In this document: piece by piece, positions 1 to 12,530 of the stretch
Numbering within the stretch: the first letter of the stretch is position 1
How the letters are laid out: each line of letters begins with the position of its first letter
From: Hevea brasiliensis
Lineage: Eukaryota; Streptophyta; Magnoliopsida; Malpighiales; Euphorbiaceae
DNA length: 64,000 nucleotides
NCBI RefSeq assembly: GCF_030052815.1
Contig: NC_079505.1
Coordinates: 28,846,843 to 28,910,842, forward strand
Direction: 5' to 3'
The notes under the pieces: generated by a model
Database searches by the model: none
Seen by the model: only the letters and a program-made list of their open reading frames with translations
Told to the model about the DNA's origin: nothing
Program-made: the position numbers and the translations under genes

Positions 1-1654
1 TATTGTGCGCAAATCTTATGCAAGTCGCCTCTTGGCCTTAACTCGATGCCTCGGGTTCTTTCCCGGTATTTTTTTCAACTGAAACACACAATTTCACAGT
101 ATTTCAGTATCACAATTTATCATAAGTCCTAAAAATAAATTCAAATCTACTTATACCTAGCTTTAATATGCTAAACTTGACGTTCTTTAAAATTTGTATT
201 TCAGGGTTACTATTCACGATACTATTCAAGTCAATTTGTTGACTTTCTAATGCTTAATAGGTATGGGAATTCTAATTTCACCCACATACCACATTTTGGT
301 TACCTAATTTGTTGGTTTTGGTTCTTTTCTCAAATTTTAAGTCTTTTAGGCAAAATTTCAAAATTTCAATTTTGGTGTCCTGTTTTGCACTGTTTCATTG
401 GTCATGTTGCTATTAGAATTTCGCTAAGTTTTCTTCATAGAAGTTATTCCTTATTGTCTTAACTTTATTTTCCTTTTTGAATCACTCCATTTGGAGTTTT
501 TTAGCCCAAGTTATAGCCATTTGAATATGGCTGGCCGGATTGGTCTAACCCAGATTTTCTGGGCAACTAATTTGGTTCTGACAGTTTTAGGTCACTAACT
601 TTGGGTGGCTAAATGACTTGGTTAAGGGCATAATTTGGGTTTGTGTTCTTCATGAAAGTTGTATTACTATGTCATACCTTTTTAATTCCACAAAGATCAG
701 GTCATTTGGACCTGCCTAGCCCAAGTTATGGCCAAATGAACAGACAGGTCATTTTTATACAGGGCAGTGTGCCCAATTCCTGATTTGGCCAATTTGTTCA
801 CTATGTTATGGTCACTTTTTGGGCATGATTCCTAAATGAAAAATGTGCCATTTTGTGTCTAATTTCATTCCCAATTGGCCTCATACCAATTGGGGTGGTA
901 AATTTTCAGTTTTGGTCCCTGAAAGGGACCTAGGTCATGCTGCCTGCAGAATGACCATAACCAATCCGAATTTAAACTTAATTCCAACACTTCCCACACA
1001 CCACAATTGGTCATACATGACCATTTTTCAACTTAAGTAAGGTCATCCACATCATTAAACTAATTCTCACATTTTTCTCTCCCAAACCCTAGGTGCCAAA
1101 ACCCTAATTCATAAAATTCAAACCTAATGCATTATAAACATCTATCCATTGTCTACACACATAATTCAACGTAGATAACCATTCAAATGCATCAAATTTA
1201 TTCATTCTAAACCCTACATACTGCTAGCCAAATTTCACGTATAGTCCACACTTTTGATTTGTTTCAATAGTTTACCAATTTCTAGTGTAATTTAACTACT
1301 TGAACATGAATTAAAAGAGAGAATTTAGAAACAACCACTAACCTCTTTCTTTGTATTTCAACTCTTCAATTCTCTCTACTTCCTTTCTTTTTTTCTTGAT
1401 CAATCTTCTTTTCTAGTTGCCAAAGTAAGGTTTAACCAATAATAATGGGAAAATTTATGGGAACTTTAGGGTTTATGAAGCTTAAAAGTAAGCTTCCATG
1501 GAGTTTTTAAGGGTGAAGTGAGGGAGGGTGAGTTCGGCTAGGGGAAGAAGAAGAAAAAGATACTAATCTTTTTTCTTTTCTTTTTCTTTTATGTATTTTT
1601 TAAATTTTTAGTAAGACACAATTATCCTAAAATTTCAATTTTTTTTTTTAATTT

Positions 1655-1664
1655 TTAGGTTTAT
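1655..1664. repeat. Target-site duplication of the LINE (left copy)
   Basis: TTAGGTTTAT at 1655-1664 recurs exactly at 3230-3239, immediately after the TTGAG tail. The two copies bracket the LINE and fix its limits at 1665-3229. Confidence 0.8.
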
Positions 1665-3229
1665 AGCGTGAATATAAATTATAGAACAATAGAAAAGAAT
1701 GTGAATTATACTAGAAGGATTAGATCTTTAGAAGTAAAGGAAGCACTTAAGAGAATGAAAGTGGGTAAAGCCTATGGACCCGATGAAATACCAATTGAAG
1801 TGTGGAAGTATTTAGGAGATATGGGAGTGGCATGGTTAACTAAATTATTTAATAAGATTCTAAACTCAAAGAAAATGCCTGATGAATGGAGGAAGAGTAT
1901 TTTAGTACCTATTTTTAAAAATAAGGGAGACATACAGAGTTGCTCAAACTATAGGGGAATTAAACTCATGAGCCATACTATGAAGTTGTGGGAGAGAGTT
2001 GTGGAGCATTGACTACGTCATGATACTTCTATCTCTCTCAATCAATTTGATTTCATGCCCGGTCGTTCAACTATGGAAGCGATCTTTCTCATTAGAAGCT
2101 TGATGGAGAAATATAGAGATGTGAAGAAAGATCTACACATGGTTTTTATTGATTTGGAGAAGGCTTATGATAGTGTTCCAAGAGAGGTCTTATGGAATGT
2201 GTTAGAACAAAAAAGGGTATCTATTAGGTACATACAAGTATTGAAAGATATGTATGAAGGAGCAACTACTATTGTGCGCATAGTGGAAGGGGACACAAGA
2301 GATTTTCCGATCTCAATTGGATTACACCAAGGATCAGCCATAAGCCCTTACCTTTTTACATTAGTTTTAGATGAACTAACGAAACATATACAAGAGAATA
2401 TTCCTTGGTGCATGATGCTTGCGGATTATATTGTTTTGATAGATGAGACACGAGAAGGAGTCAATAGAAAGCTAGAACTTTGGAGAAGTACTCTAGAGTC
2501 AAAGGGTTTTAAGTTAAGTAGAACGAAGACAGAATACATGCATTGCAAGTTCAGTGAAGGCCAAACTGGTGATAGGGATGGAGTTAGTTTGAATGGAGTG
2601 ATACTACCCCAAAGTAATCACTTTAAATATCTAGGCTTAGTTCTTCAAGTAGATGGGGGATGTGAGGAGGATGTTAGTCATAGGATTAAAGCCGGATGGT
2701 TGAAGTGGAGACGTGCCACGGGAGTTTTATGTGATCGTAAGGTTCCTAATAAATTGAAAGGAAAATTTTACCGCACAGCCATACGACCGGCTATGTTATA
2801 TGGTAGTGAGTGTTGGGCACTGAAAGAATCGTATGCATCTAAGATAAGAGTTGCAGAGATGAGAATGTTAAGGTGGATGAGTGGACATACTAGACTAGAT
2901 AAAGTCCGTAATGAGAGTATTAGAGAAAAGGTAGGAGTGGTGCCAATTGAAGATAAGTTGAGAGAAGGGAGATTGAGGTGGTTTGATCATGTGAAGCGTA
3001 GACATACAGAGGCTCCAGTTAGACAAGTAGAGCACATTAGGTTAGAGGATAGAAAGAAAAAAAGGGGTAGACCTAAATTGACTAGGAGGAGAGTAGTACA
3101 ACATGACCTAGAAGCATTACACATTTCTGAGGATTTAACCCAAAATCGTTCAGATTGGAGAAAGCGAATCCATATAGCTGATCCAAATTTTTAGGATAAA
3201 GGCTTAGTTGAGTTGAGTTGAGTTGAGTA
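1665..3229 (+). mobile_element. RTE-type LINE, 5' truncated, nested in gypsy LTR D1
   Basis: A non-LTR retrotransposon remnant containing the reverse transcriptase and C-terminal part but no endonuclease domain, so it is 5' truncated, as is usual for LINE insertions. It ends in a short TTGAG microsatellite (about 3205-3228) rather than poly(A), typical of plant RTE elements. A perfect 10-bp target-site duplication flanks it. The surrounding gypsy LTR sequence continues on both sides and matches the uninterrupted copy near 5890-6000, which confirms a nested insertion. Confidence 0.88.
1668..3194 (+). pseudogene. RTE LINE reverse transcriptase (broken)
   Basis: A reverse transcriptase read in one frame and interrupted by a TGA at 2010-2012; the context suggests CGA (Arg) mutated to TGA. 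Counting from the Met at 2055, motif A (FIDLEKAYDSVPR) starts near residue 31 and motif B (GLHQGSAISPYLF) near 89. Motif C reads LADY instead of the catalytic xADD, so the second catalytic Asp is lost. The C-terminal half carries the conserved LYGSECWALK and MLRWMSGHTR blocks of RTE ORFs. The stop is at 3192-3194. The original start is missing because of 5' truncation. It is non-functional from the stop and the catalytic substitution alone. Confidence 0.88.
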
Positions 3230-3239
3230 TTAGGTTTAT
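3230..3239. repeat. Target-site duplication of the LINE (right copy)
   Basis: TTAGGTTTAT, identical to 1655-1664, directly after the TTGAG tail. Confidence 0.8.
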
Positions 3240-3827
3240 TGCATCATGCATGATGTCATGCATGATGTAATTAACCTTTTTCAACTTCTTCTTTTTCCTT
3301 TTTTTTTCATTTATTTTTCCTTAGTTCTTTAATTTAATTCTTGATCCCAAAATTTTCTTTTCTCTGATTTTATTTGACAGTTAGGTCAAGAGTTAGCTCT
3401 AGGGGTAAATTGACCAAATTGCCCCTTGTCGGTTCGATCCAATTTGCAAGTAATTTAATATTTCTTCCAGATCCCTGACCTAATTATTTGATCTACTTAA
3501 CAATTCTTTTTTTTAATTTTCTCTTTTCCACTTTGTTCGCAATAGTCCTAAGGACCGCGGCGTCACATTTTACGGTTCGAAATTTGAGTTTAAATCGACC
3601 TCGCAGTCCTTCCCGAGAAGGTCACCCATCATTGTGACTCTCAGCTCATTTAACTTCTTGTGTTCTATTTTTCTTATTTATACTTAACTATTTGACAATC
3701 ACTAATTATTTGTGTTCAGGGCTTAACTAGGTGTCTTAGACGTGGTTCTACTTCTCTTAATTGTCCGGACCGGCACCGGTCACCGGAACAGTGAAATATA
3801 CCAGGCTACGCAAATAAGGGTGTTATA

Positions 3828-6555
3828 ATAACATTTTATGCATAATTCAAATCACATTTATTCAAATACAATACTAAAAATGAAAGACAGATACAAAACA
3901 TGATTTATAAACTTTTAGTCCAAACAATCTCATTTAGAAAGTCTCAAAACAAATTTCATGAAAACATACAGTTATATCATGCCATTCAGAATAATATTCA
4001 TCTCAATAGCCGGAGGCTTATGAGAAATCACAAGGCTAGCTAGCTCAAACTATGGGTACCCATTCAAATTTCTTCCTCTACTAGCACACACCTCAACACT
4101 TCAGCCAGAGAGGGAATCAAAATTCAAAACTATTTCCTCCCACTAGTCATGCTAGTGAGGTATTCAAATATATGGTCATGACAATGTGGCTTCAAAACTA
4201 TCTTAATAATTTATCAAACATTTACTGACAATTAAATCACATATCATCAAATTTCCAACAATTTAGATCAAAAGCATAGTGTATATTTCAATCATCATTT
4301 TGTAATATAAGTAACCACAAATCATTTCATGCACTTTGAAAAGGAAATTTTAAAGGATATTTATGTTGTGCACAAACCTTAGGCGAGTTGCCTCTTGGCC
4401 TTGACTCGATGCCTCGGGTTCTTTCACAATATTCTTTTTCACTGAAACACAGAATTTCACAGTGTTTCAGTATCATAATTTATCATAAATCTAAAAACAA
4501 TTTCAAATCTATTTATGATACTATTCAAGTTAAATTGTTAACTTTCTAATGCTTAATAGGTATAGGAATTCTAATTTCACCCACATACCCCATTTTGGTT
4601 ACCTAATTTATTGGTTTTGGTTGTTTTCTCAAACTTTAAGTTTCTTCGGTGAAACTTCCAAAATTTCAGATTTAGTGCCCTGTTTTGCACTGTTCCATTG
4701 GTTAAGTTGCTGTGGTAATTTGGCTAAGTTTTCTTCATAGAAGTTGTTCCTTATTGTCTTAACTTTATTCCCCTTTTTGAATCACTCTATTTGGAGTTTT
4801 GTAGCCCTAGTTATAGCCATTTGAACATAGCTGGCCGGATTTGGTGTTACCTTGAATTCTGGGCAATTCCTGGATTTTGGCAATTTTTGTGGGTTGAATG
4901 CAAGTGAGTTTTTGGACAGGTTATGGTCAAAATTTGGGTTTGTTTTCTTCATGAAAGTTGTAGGGCTATGTCTCAGATTTCTATCAGTATAAAATTCAGC
5001 TCATTTGGACCTTCCTAGACCAAGTTATGGTCATTTACGTAACTACTATTCATTTGGTCATTTTTGTACAGGGTAGTGTGCCCAATTTTGGATTTGGCCT
5101 AATTGTTCACTAAGTTATGGTCACTTTCTAGGAATGATTCCTAAATGAAAAATGGTCCATTTTGTGTCTAGTTTCGTTCCCAATTAGCCTCATACAAATT
5201 GGGTTGGTAAATTTTTAGTTTTGGTCCCTGAAAGGGACCTAGGTCAAGTTGCCTGCAGACTGACCCTAACCAATCCGAATTCAAACTTATTTCGAACAAT
5301 TCACACACACCACAAATGGTCACAATTGACCATTTTTCAATTCAAATAAGGTCATTTACATCAATTGACCAATTCTCAATTTTATCTCTAATTTTTCACA
5401 TGCTCAAAACCCTAATTGTGGCATATGTTTTAATTGATACACTTAAAGTAGATATTGAACTTCTACACATTCAATCAAGCCTAATTACATATTTAATTCA
5501 CATAAACATCATCAAAACCCTAAGGGACTAGGGTTGGACGAAATTCAACTTTCCATACTCCCATATTTTCTTTCACTTCATAAGCTAAATTTCTCACTAA
5601 CAACTTTAATTTAAAGATAACTTAACAATTCAAGGTAGAAAGAAACCTTACCTTATGGAGCAGAATTTCTATCCTTCAATTTTCCTCACTTCCTTAGTTT
5701 TAATGACATCCAAGCTTCATATTAAGGTCTACTTGCAAGGTTTACTTAAGGGGGTTAGGGAAATTTATGGCTAAACTTAAGGTTTATGAGAGCTTGAGGT
5801 GAGCTCCTATGGTGGAAATGAAAGAGATGAGAGAGGGAAGAGAGATGAGGACGGCAACACAAGAAGAAGACCCAAATTGTTTTTTTCTTTTAATTTGTTT
5901 TTATGTGTATTTATCATAAAATTGACTTGGTCAAAATGGTAATTAAATGGAAAATTATTTATGTGATCATACATGATGTCATGGGAGTGATGTCATAAAG
6001 CATTTTATTTTTGAATTTCTTTTCTTTTTCATTTGCTTTTCTTTTTCCATCCTTCATTAATTTAATTTTATATTTCAAAATTTTCATTTCCCAGATTTTA
6101 TTGGACAGTTAGGTCAAGAGTCATCTCTAGGGGTGAATTGGCCAAATCGCCCCTCACCAGTTCAATCCGATTTGCAAGCTATTCAGTATTTCTTCTGGAT
6201 CCCTGACCTAATTATTTGACCTGCTTAACAATTCTTTTCTATGATTTTCTCCTTTCCACTGTGTTTGCAATAGTCCTAAGGACTGCGGTGTCACATTTTT
6301 CAGTTCGAAATTTAAGTTTAGACTGACCTCATAGTCATTTCCCGAGAAGGTCACCCATTGCTGTGACTCCCGGCTTATTTAACTTTTTGTACTTTGTTTT
6401 TCTTCTTTATACTTAACTATTTGGCAATTACTAATTATTTGCGTTCAGGGCTTAACTAGGTGTCTTAGACGTGGTTCTACTTCTCTTACTTGTTAGACTG
6501 ACACCGGTCACCGAAACAGTAAAATGTACCAGGCTATGCCAATAAGGGTGTTACA
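3828..6555 (-). repeat. Ty3/gypsy LTR, family D, copy D2 (truncated on its left)
   Basis: A second family D LTR in the same orientation and directly abutting D1. Its right edge is an intact TGTTACA at 6549-6555. The left part (near 4040-4160) resembles, in reverse, the internal LTR block of gypsy A around 31200-31390, including the sentence CTCAACACTTCAGCCAGAGA. The part corresponding to the LTR end next to the primer site is absent, so D2 begins mid-LTR at the D1 junction. No internal region, primer site or polypurine tract lies between D1 and D2. No gene is present. Confidence 0.75.
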
Positions 6556-8299
6556 GGAATGGTGAGTCTCATGCCATATACCAAACAGGATAGGTACTTA
6601 TACATGATAAGTAGGCTGAACCAGTGACATTTATGACAAGCACATGGAGTTTACTCTTGTCAATGTATTGTCATAAATCATATAAGTGCATATAATCTTT
6701 AGACCTGAGATAGCACAGTTATCTTGTATATAGGTGGCTTGAGTTTGATACTGCTTTCATACTTGTACTGTGTATGGGTATATGGGCATGTGTTGGCTCC
6801 TACTAGTTATATATGAGGTAGGTGTTGATCAAGATGGAATCTGTTACCCTAAGTAAATAGGGATAAAATCCAATGTTCATTTAATTATTCTTAATGTTTC
6901 AAGTTCCTGGCCAAGACAGATAGATTTAATCAGAAAAGAGTTTCTGATGAGAAAATCTTTTAATCAAGAACTGAAATTAAAAGAGAACATAATATTCATA
7001 GCAAATGGGGTTTGACATAAACCATGACTCCAGCTCGAATTGAGATTTTGCAACATGGTAACATATGATTATAGGTTCATTTAAGGTAAACCTTATTACT
7101 GATTGGGTGGCTATGGCATGCTATGCTAGGTGTTAACCATAGTCTATGATGTGCCTAAAATGATTTAGAGAAATCATTTATGGTAAGAAAGAGTTCTGAT
7201 GATATTAAGAGTTGATATCATATATCATTGTCAATTAGTGATGAGCCTAGTGAGGCACACACATACACAAGTAATCACCAAGTTAAATGTGATTAATTAA
7301 ATAGGTTAATTGATTAATTAAATAGGTTTGGTTTGCAATTAGATTACAAAGTCCCTAGCATGGCTTAAAACCAAATCTAGGTTATTGGATGTATAGTATA
7401 AGTTAAATTTATATTTAAAGTGTTTAAATATGAATTTAATTATGAGAAATTAATTAATTAATTTATATTTGATATAAATTGATTAGAAGAAGAGAAATAA
7501 TTATTTTTGGTTGAGAACTCGAAATTAAGGCATAAGGGTATTTTGGTCATTTCACAGGGTGACATGTGGCACCATGAGATGGTGACACATGGCACTACAC
7601 ATAAGCTTGCCATTTGTCTTTTAATCATGTAAGATGATCAAAGTCAAGATTAAATTTAAGTTTGATGCTTGGCACAATGTGATTGGGTCAATTAAACGAA
7701 GAGCCAATCAGAAGGTGACATGTGGCAAGGGTTTTAAGTGATGACCTAGCTATATAAGGGAAAGGATTAAAGAATAAAATACAAGTTGCCACTTCTTTCA
7801 TATGTGCCACCACCCTTGGTGACCTATTCCTCTCTTCTTCTTCATCTCTCATCAATTCAAAGAGAATTGCCAACATTCTCTTGAATTAAAAATACTAGAT
7901 GTAATCTCTCTAAAGGCAAAACCTGAATTTATAATTGATTAGAAAGGCTTGAGAAGCTATTCAAGGGGTTGCCATTGGTGATCTTGGTGTGGGCAAGCTA
8001 GAGGGACAATATTTGGTGTCCTAGGTGCATCCCAAAGGTGTTAAACACAACTGCAGTGCATCAAAAGGTTAGTGCACTTGTTCTTGATCTAATCTAGGGT
8101 TCTAATGAATCAATCTGTTAATTCTAAAATCTTAAATGGCAAATGTAAATCCAAAAACATATTAAAAGAGTTTTAGTATGCTGTTTAACATTGAAATTAA
8201 ATAGATAAACAATGAATCTTGCATGATGCATGACACCCTAGAAGAAAATTTTTGAATTCAATAATCTAAACTTATGTTTTTCATGCTTCCGCTCCTTCA
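6556..8299 (+). repeat. Ty1/copia LTR, plus orientation, left end missing
   Basis: The reverse complement of this stretch matches the copia LTR at 10439-12530 along its whole length. It ends at 8299 with GCTTCCGCTCCTTCA, the LTR's CA end. About 305 bp of the TG end is absent: the sequence starts at the point equivalent to 12225, exactly where the family D gypsy LTR ends (6555). What follows 8299 is not a primer binding site, so this is a 3' LTR or a solo LTR. No coding region is present. Confidence 0.8.
7751..7760 (+). promoter_or_regulatory. Candidate TATA box of the copia LTR
   Basis: TATATAAGGG in the LTR's own orientation. The same motif occurs in reverse in the solo LTR at 11004-11013. 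Position and sequence fit an RNA polymerase II core promoter, but no transcript evidence is available. Confidence 0.45.
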
Positions 8300-9388
8300 C
8301 AATTGCTATTAGCTTATTTACCACATATGGAGAATTGTAGCCTTAGGCTTTTGAAATTTCAGTTGAAAACCCTTCTAAAAATCTTGTAGATTCGTTTCTC
8401 TTCCAGCTCTCTTGAATGTGCAAAGGTTGATCCAGTGAAACTCTGACTCCATGTATTTATATCTAATGAAAAACCCTTATTTCAGAATAGTAAAAGCCTC
8501 AAAAGTCCTCCAGGAGTGATAGGGAATCAAGAAAAGTCAGATTTAAAATTCTATCTTTGAGGAGTTACACGGGCCGTATAATTTCTTTAGATTACATGGG
8601 TTTACCATGTGTAACTTCCTGTTCCTTAAATTATCAAAGTTTCTTCAGCACAAAGGATTACATAGGGCAAGGGAAATTACATGGATCATATAACTTAAAA
8701 TCTTTAAAAATTGGTTTACATGGGCCATGTAATTTGTTACACGCCTAGTGTAAACTTCAATGAACTCTAAAGCTACATTTTAATGCTCTAACTACTCTCC
8801 AATTGCTCCCATGCCTTCTTAGACTATCAAAGCATACCTAATAAAGTCTAAAAACATGTGATCATACTCAATTTAAATAAATCTCAAAAGAGAACTAAAA
8901 ACATATAAAAATAAAACAATAAGTAACTAAATATGAACAAAATGCAATGAATATTGATTCCTAAATGCCTATATGAAGTGGTTACATCAAACTCCAAGAA
9001 GAAAAACCAGTCAAGCGCTTTTTTTTGTCTTACAATATTATTCATTAATAGCCTATTTAGAATCCTTGTAAAAGTAGTCACGCAGGCCTTCACTTTCTGC
9101 ATCCAACGTGTAGGGATGGGGAAGCTATCTTCCCATTTTCCACACATCTTCTAACTAAAAAAAAGTTCAAATTCTTTTCATGGGCTAGAAAATAATGAAG
9201 CCTCAAAGACATGGGCTTAAGGAATTAAATAAACATGAGCTTGGTTCATGAACCCAACCATGGGTGGACTGTTCCTTCAAAACCAATACATCCAATAAGC
9301 ACAAAGACACTACACACACAAAAGAGAAACAAAACCAGTAAGGGGAGCGTGCCACAAAGTAGTAAATAACAATATACAGACCTAAACT
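8300..9388. other. Gene-free AT-rich stretch between transposons
   Basis: About 1.1 kb between the copia LTR and gypsy B. The only reading frames are short, overlap one another on both strands (for example 8884-9147 minus and 8954-9154 plus) and match no family I recognise. The one clear structure is the palindrome cluster at 8565-8753. This could be the original insertion target or a remnant of another repeat. Confidence 0.5.
8565..8753. repeat. Cluster of five 17-23 nt palindromes
   Basis: Five related dyads in 190 bp: TTACACGGGCCGTATAA (8565-8581), a longer one with arms TTACATGG and CCATGTGTAA (8592-8614), TTACATGGATCATATAA (8677-8693), the perfect TTACATGGGCCATGTAA (8716-8732) and TTACACGCCTAGTGTAA (8737-8753). 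They share the form TTACAYGG...CCRTGTAA. Confidence 0.75.
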
Positions 9389-10438
9389 TGTAACGCCCTC
9401 ACTTTAGGTAGTCCGTATATTCTACTGTTCCGATGACCAATGTCTGTCCGGTAAATTGACTGAATAAAGACTAAGTAAAATTTAGGAAAAATAAAAGAAG
9501 TAAATTGCAAATGAGTTAAATGAGCTGGTGCCTCGGTGATGGGTGACCTAACGGAAAGTTGCTGTAAAGATAGCTAGTAGCCCTAAACTCGAGGAAAACC
9601 CAGTGAAATAGTTTTTGGGACTCCAGAGAAGAGTCATTGAGGTTTTGATGGTATTAGAGTGCCAAGAAAATTATCAATAAAATTATTAGATCGGTACAGA
9701 TAATTTTAGTTTGTTAAGCAAAACGAAGGGCATTTTGGTCTTTTCATCTTCAGAGATGATTTTTGACCAACTTGTCCAGTTAAGTAAATAAATTATATGA
9801 CATAAAATATGAATAAATATTGCTAAAAATTTAATTAAAAATGAGTAAAAAAGAAAGAAAAAAAAATGAAGGAAAATGTCTATTATGACATCATACATGT
9901 GTCACCATGATGCAATTAAAAGCCCTCCACCAATCAAAATACAAAAACCCTCATAAAACACTTAAAAAGAGATAAAATTAACCAGAAAATTCTGCTTCTT
10001 CTTCCTTCCCACTTGTTGGCTGAGAATCACCATTGGAGCTCCACCATTTCCCTTCGCTTAAAGCTCCATCTCCTACTTAATTACTCCATAAAACCACTTG
10101 CTTTCTTCAGTAAACTTGATCTTCACACCTTAGATTAACTGTAGGCAGCCACAAGAAGTAGAAAACAAGCCAAGAAAGTCATCAAAAAGGTTAGTGTTGT
10201 GTAACTCTTTCTTCCTTTTTAAACTATGTTAAGCATGCATAAGGAAGTAAAAATTAAAAGAAATTAAAAAGGATTGTTAAGTATATTACATGGCCAAATT
10301 TCGTCCAGCCTAGGGTAGTGATGGATAATGGAATTAATTTTAATAAAATCCAATTTCTAACTTAGAATAGATGGAAGACAAGATATATATGATGATTGGT
10401 ATAGGGTTTGCATGATTTGAGAAATTTTGAGTTAGGGT

Positions 10439-12530
10439 TAAAGGAGCGGAAGCATAAAAACAATAGTTTAGATCTTTGAATTCAAAATTTTTCTTCTAGG
10501 GTCTCATGCATCATGCAAGATTCATTATTTATCTATTTGATTTCAATGATAAACAACATATTAAAACACTTTTAATATATTTTTGAATCTACATTTGCCA
10601 TTTAAGATTTTAGAATTAACAGATTAATTCATTAGAACCCTAGATTAAATCAAGAACAAGTGCACTAATCTTTTGATGTACTGTAGTTGTGTTTGGCACC
10701 TTTGGGATGCGCCTAGGACACCAGATGTTATCCCTCTAGCTTGTCCACACCAAGATCACCAATGGCAGCCCCTTGAACAGCTTCTCAAGCCTTTATAATT
10801 AATTAGAAAATCAGGTTTTGCCTTTAGAGATGTTATAGATGCATACAGGACACTAGAAATGATTTCTAGTATTTTTAATTCAAGAGAATGTTGGCAATTC
10901 TCTTTGAATTGATGAGAGATGAAGAAGAAGAGAGGAAGAGGTCTCCAAGGGTGGCGGCACATATGAAACAATAGCAGCTTATATTTTTGTTATTTCATCC
11001 TTTCCCTTATATAGCTAGGTCACAACTTAAAACCCTTGCCACATGTCACCTTCTGATTGGCTCTTAATTTAATTGACTTAATCACATTGTGCCAAGTGTC
11101 AAACTTAGATTTAATCTTGACTTTGATCATCTTACATGATTAAAAGACAATTGACAAGCTTATGTGTAGTGCCATGTGTCACCATCTCATAGTGCCACAT
11201 GTCACCCTGTGAAAAGACCAAAATACCCTTATGTCTTAATTTTGAGTTCTCAACCCAAAATAATTATTTCTCTTCTTCTAATCAATTTATATCAAATATA
11301 AATAAATTAATTAATTTCTTATAATTAAATTCATATTTAAACACTTTAAATATAAATTTAACTTATACTATACATCCAATAACCTAGATTTGGTTTCAAG
11401 CCATACTAGGGACTTTGCAATCTAATTGCAAACTAAACCTATTTAATTAATCAATTAAACTCTTTAATTAATTAATTAAATCATATTTAACTTGGTGATT
11501 ACTTGTGTATGTGTATGACTCACTAGGCTCATCACTAATTGGCAATGAGATATGATATCAACTCTTAATATTATCAAAACTCTTTCTTACCATAAATGAT
11601 TTCTCTAAATCATTTTATGCACCTCGTAGACCATGGTTAACACCTAGCATAGCATATCATGGCCACCCAATCAGTAATAAGGAATACCTTAAATGAACCT
11701 ATAATCATATGTTACAACGCACTAGAGTCCCTCTATTACAAAATCCCAATTTGGGCTGGAGTCATAGTTTATGTGAAACCCCATTTCTATGAATATTATG
11801 TTCTCTTCTAATTCCAGTTCTTGATTAAAAGATTTTCTCATCAGAAACTCTTTTTTTATTAAATCTATCTGTCCGGGCTGGGAACTTGAAGTATCAAGAA
11901 CAATTAAATGAACATAGGATTTTATCCTTATTTACTTAGGGTAACAGATTCTATCTTGATCAGCACCTACCTCCATATATAACTAGTAGGAGCCAACACA
12001 TGCCCATATACCCATACGCAGTACAAGTATGAAACCAGTATCAAACTCAAACTACCTATATACAAGATAACTATACTATCTCAGGTCTAAAGATTATATG
12101 CACTAATATGATTTATGAAAATACATTGACAAGAGTAAACTCCATGTGCTTGTCATAAATGTCACTAGTTCGACCTACTTATCATGTATAAGTGCCTATC
12201 ATGTTTGTTATATGGCATGAGACTCACAATTCCATCTTATTTATATCTCATATAAATACATTGGGAACAAACTTGAATACAATCTTTCTAGATAAGTCAT
12301 GTCCTGTGTGAAGTATCCTCGATTGTGAACCAATTTATGATACTTTGTACTAGAAATACCCTCACTCATATTCTTAACAACTTAAGAATAGAATTTCTAA
12401 CAAAATATCAATGGACTTTTTTTATTACACATAAATATATTATGAAAATGAAAAAGTAAAAATGCCTTTTATTAATAAAACATGTACAAGATACATACTA
12501 AATGATATGTTCTAGGGCATACAACTAATA
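10439..12530 (-). repeat. Solo copia LTR with 5-bp TSD
   Basis: A complete copia LTR of 2,092 bp, reverse orientation, with decayed ends (TAAAGG... and ...CTAATA instead of TGAAGG... and ...CTAACA). The 5-bp duplication AGGGT lies at 10434-10438 and 12531-12535. The uninterrupted site is visible in the 3' LTR of the same gypsy B element near 28515-28535 (GAGTTAGGGATTGAATT). No internal region follows, so this is a solo LTR left by LTR-LTR recombination. Confidence 0.88.

Larger units (their letters stand above)
1..3827 (-). repeat. Ty3/gypsy LTR, family D, copy D1 (cut by window start)
   Basis: A minus-strand gypsy LTR. Its plus-strand right edge reads TGTTATA (a decayed TGTTACA) at 3821-3827, preceded by the ACCGGTCACCGG region that also lies at the start of the other gypsy LTRs in this window. 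Position 1 onward (TTGTGCGCAAATCTTATGC, then CGATGCCTCGGGTTCTTTCC) aligns with the second copy at about 4368 onward. The LTR is interrupted by an RTE LINE at 1665-3229. It holds no coding sequence of its own. The other end of the LTR lies outside the window. Confidence 0.8.

Noticed and set aside
250..1040. Short plus-strand frames in the family D LTR, with a relative at 4549-4740
   Set aside because: They lie antisense in LTR sequence, differ in length between D1 and D2, and lack any domain.
8884..9154. Overlapping frames on both strands, possible small gene
   Set aside because: No family match, no codon or motif support, and both strands are open equally in AT-rich DNA.
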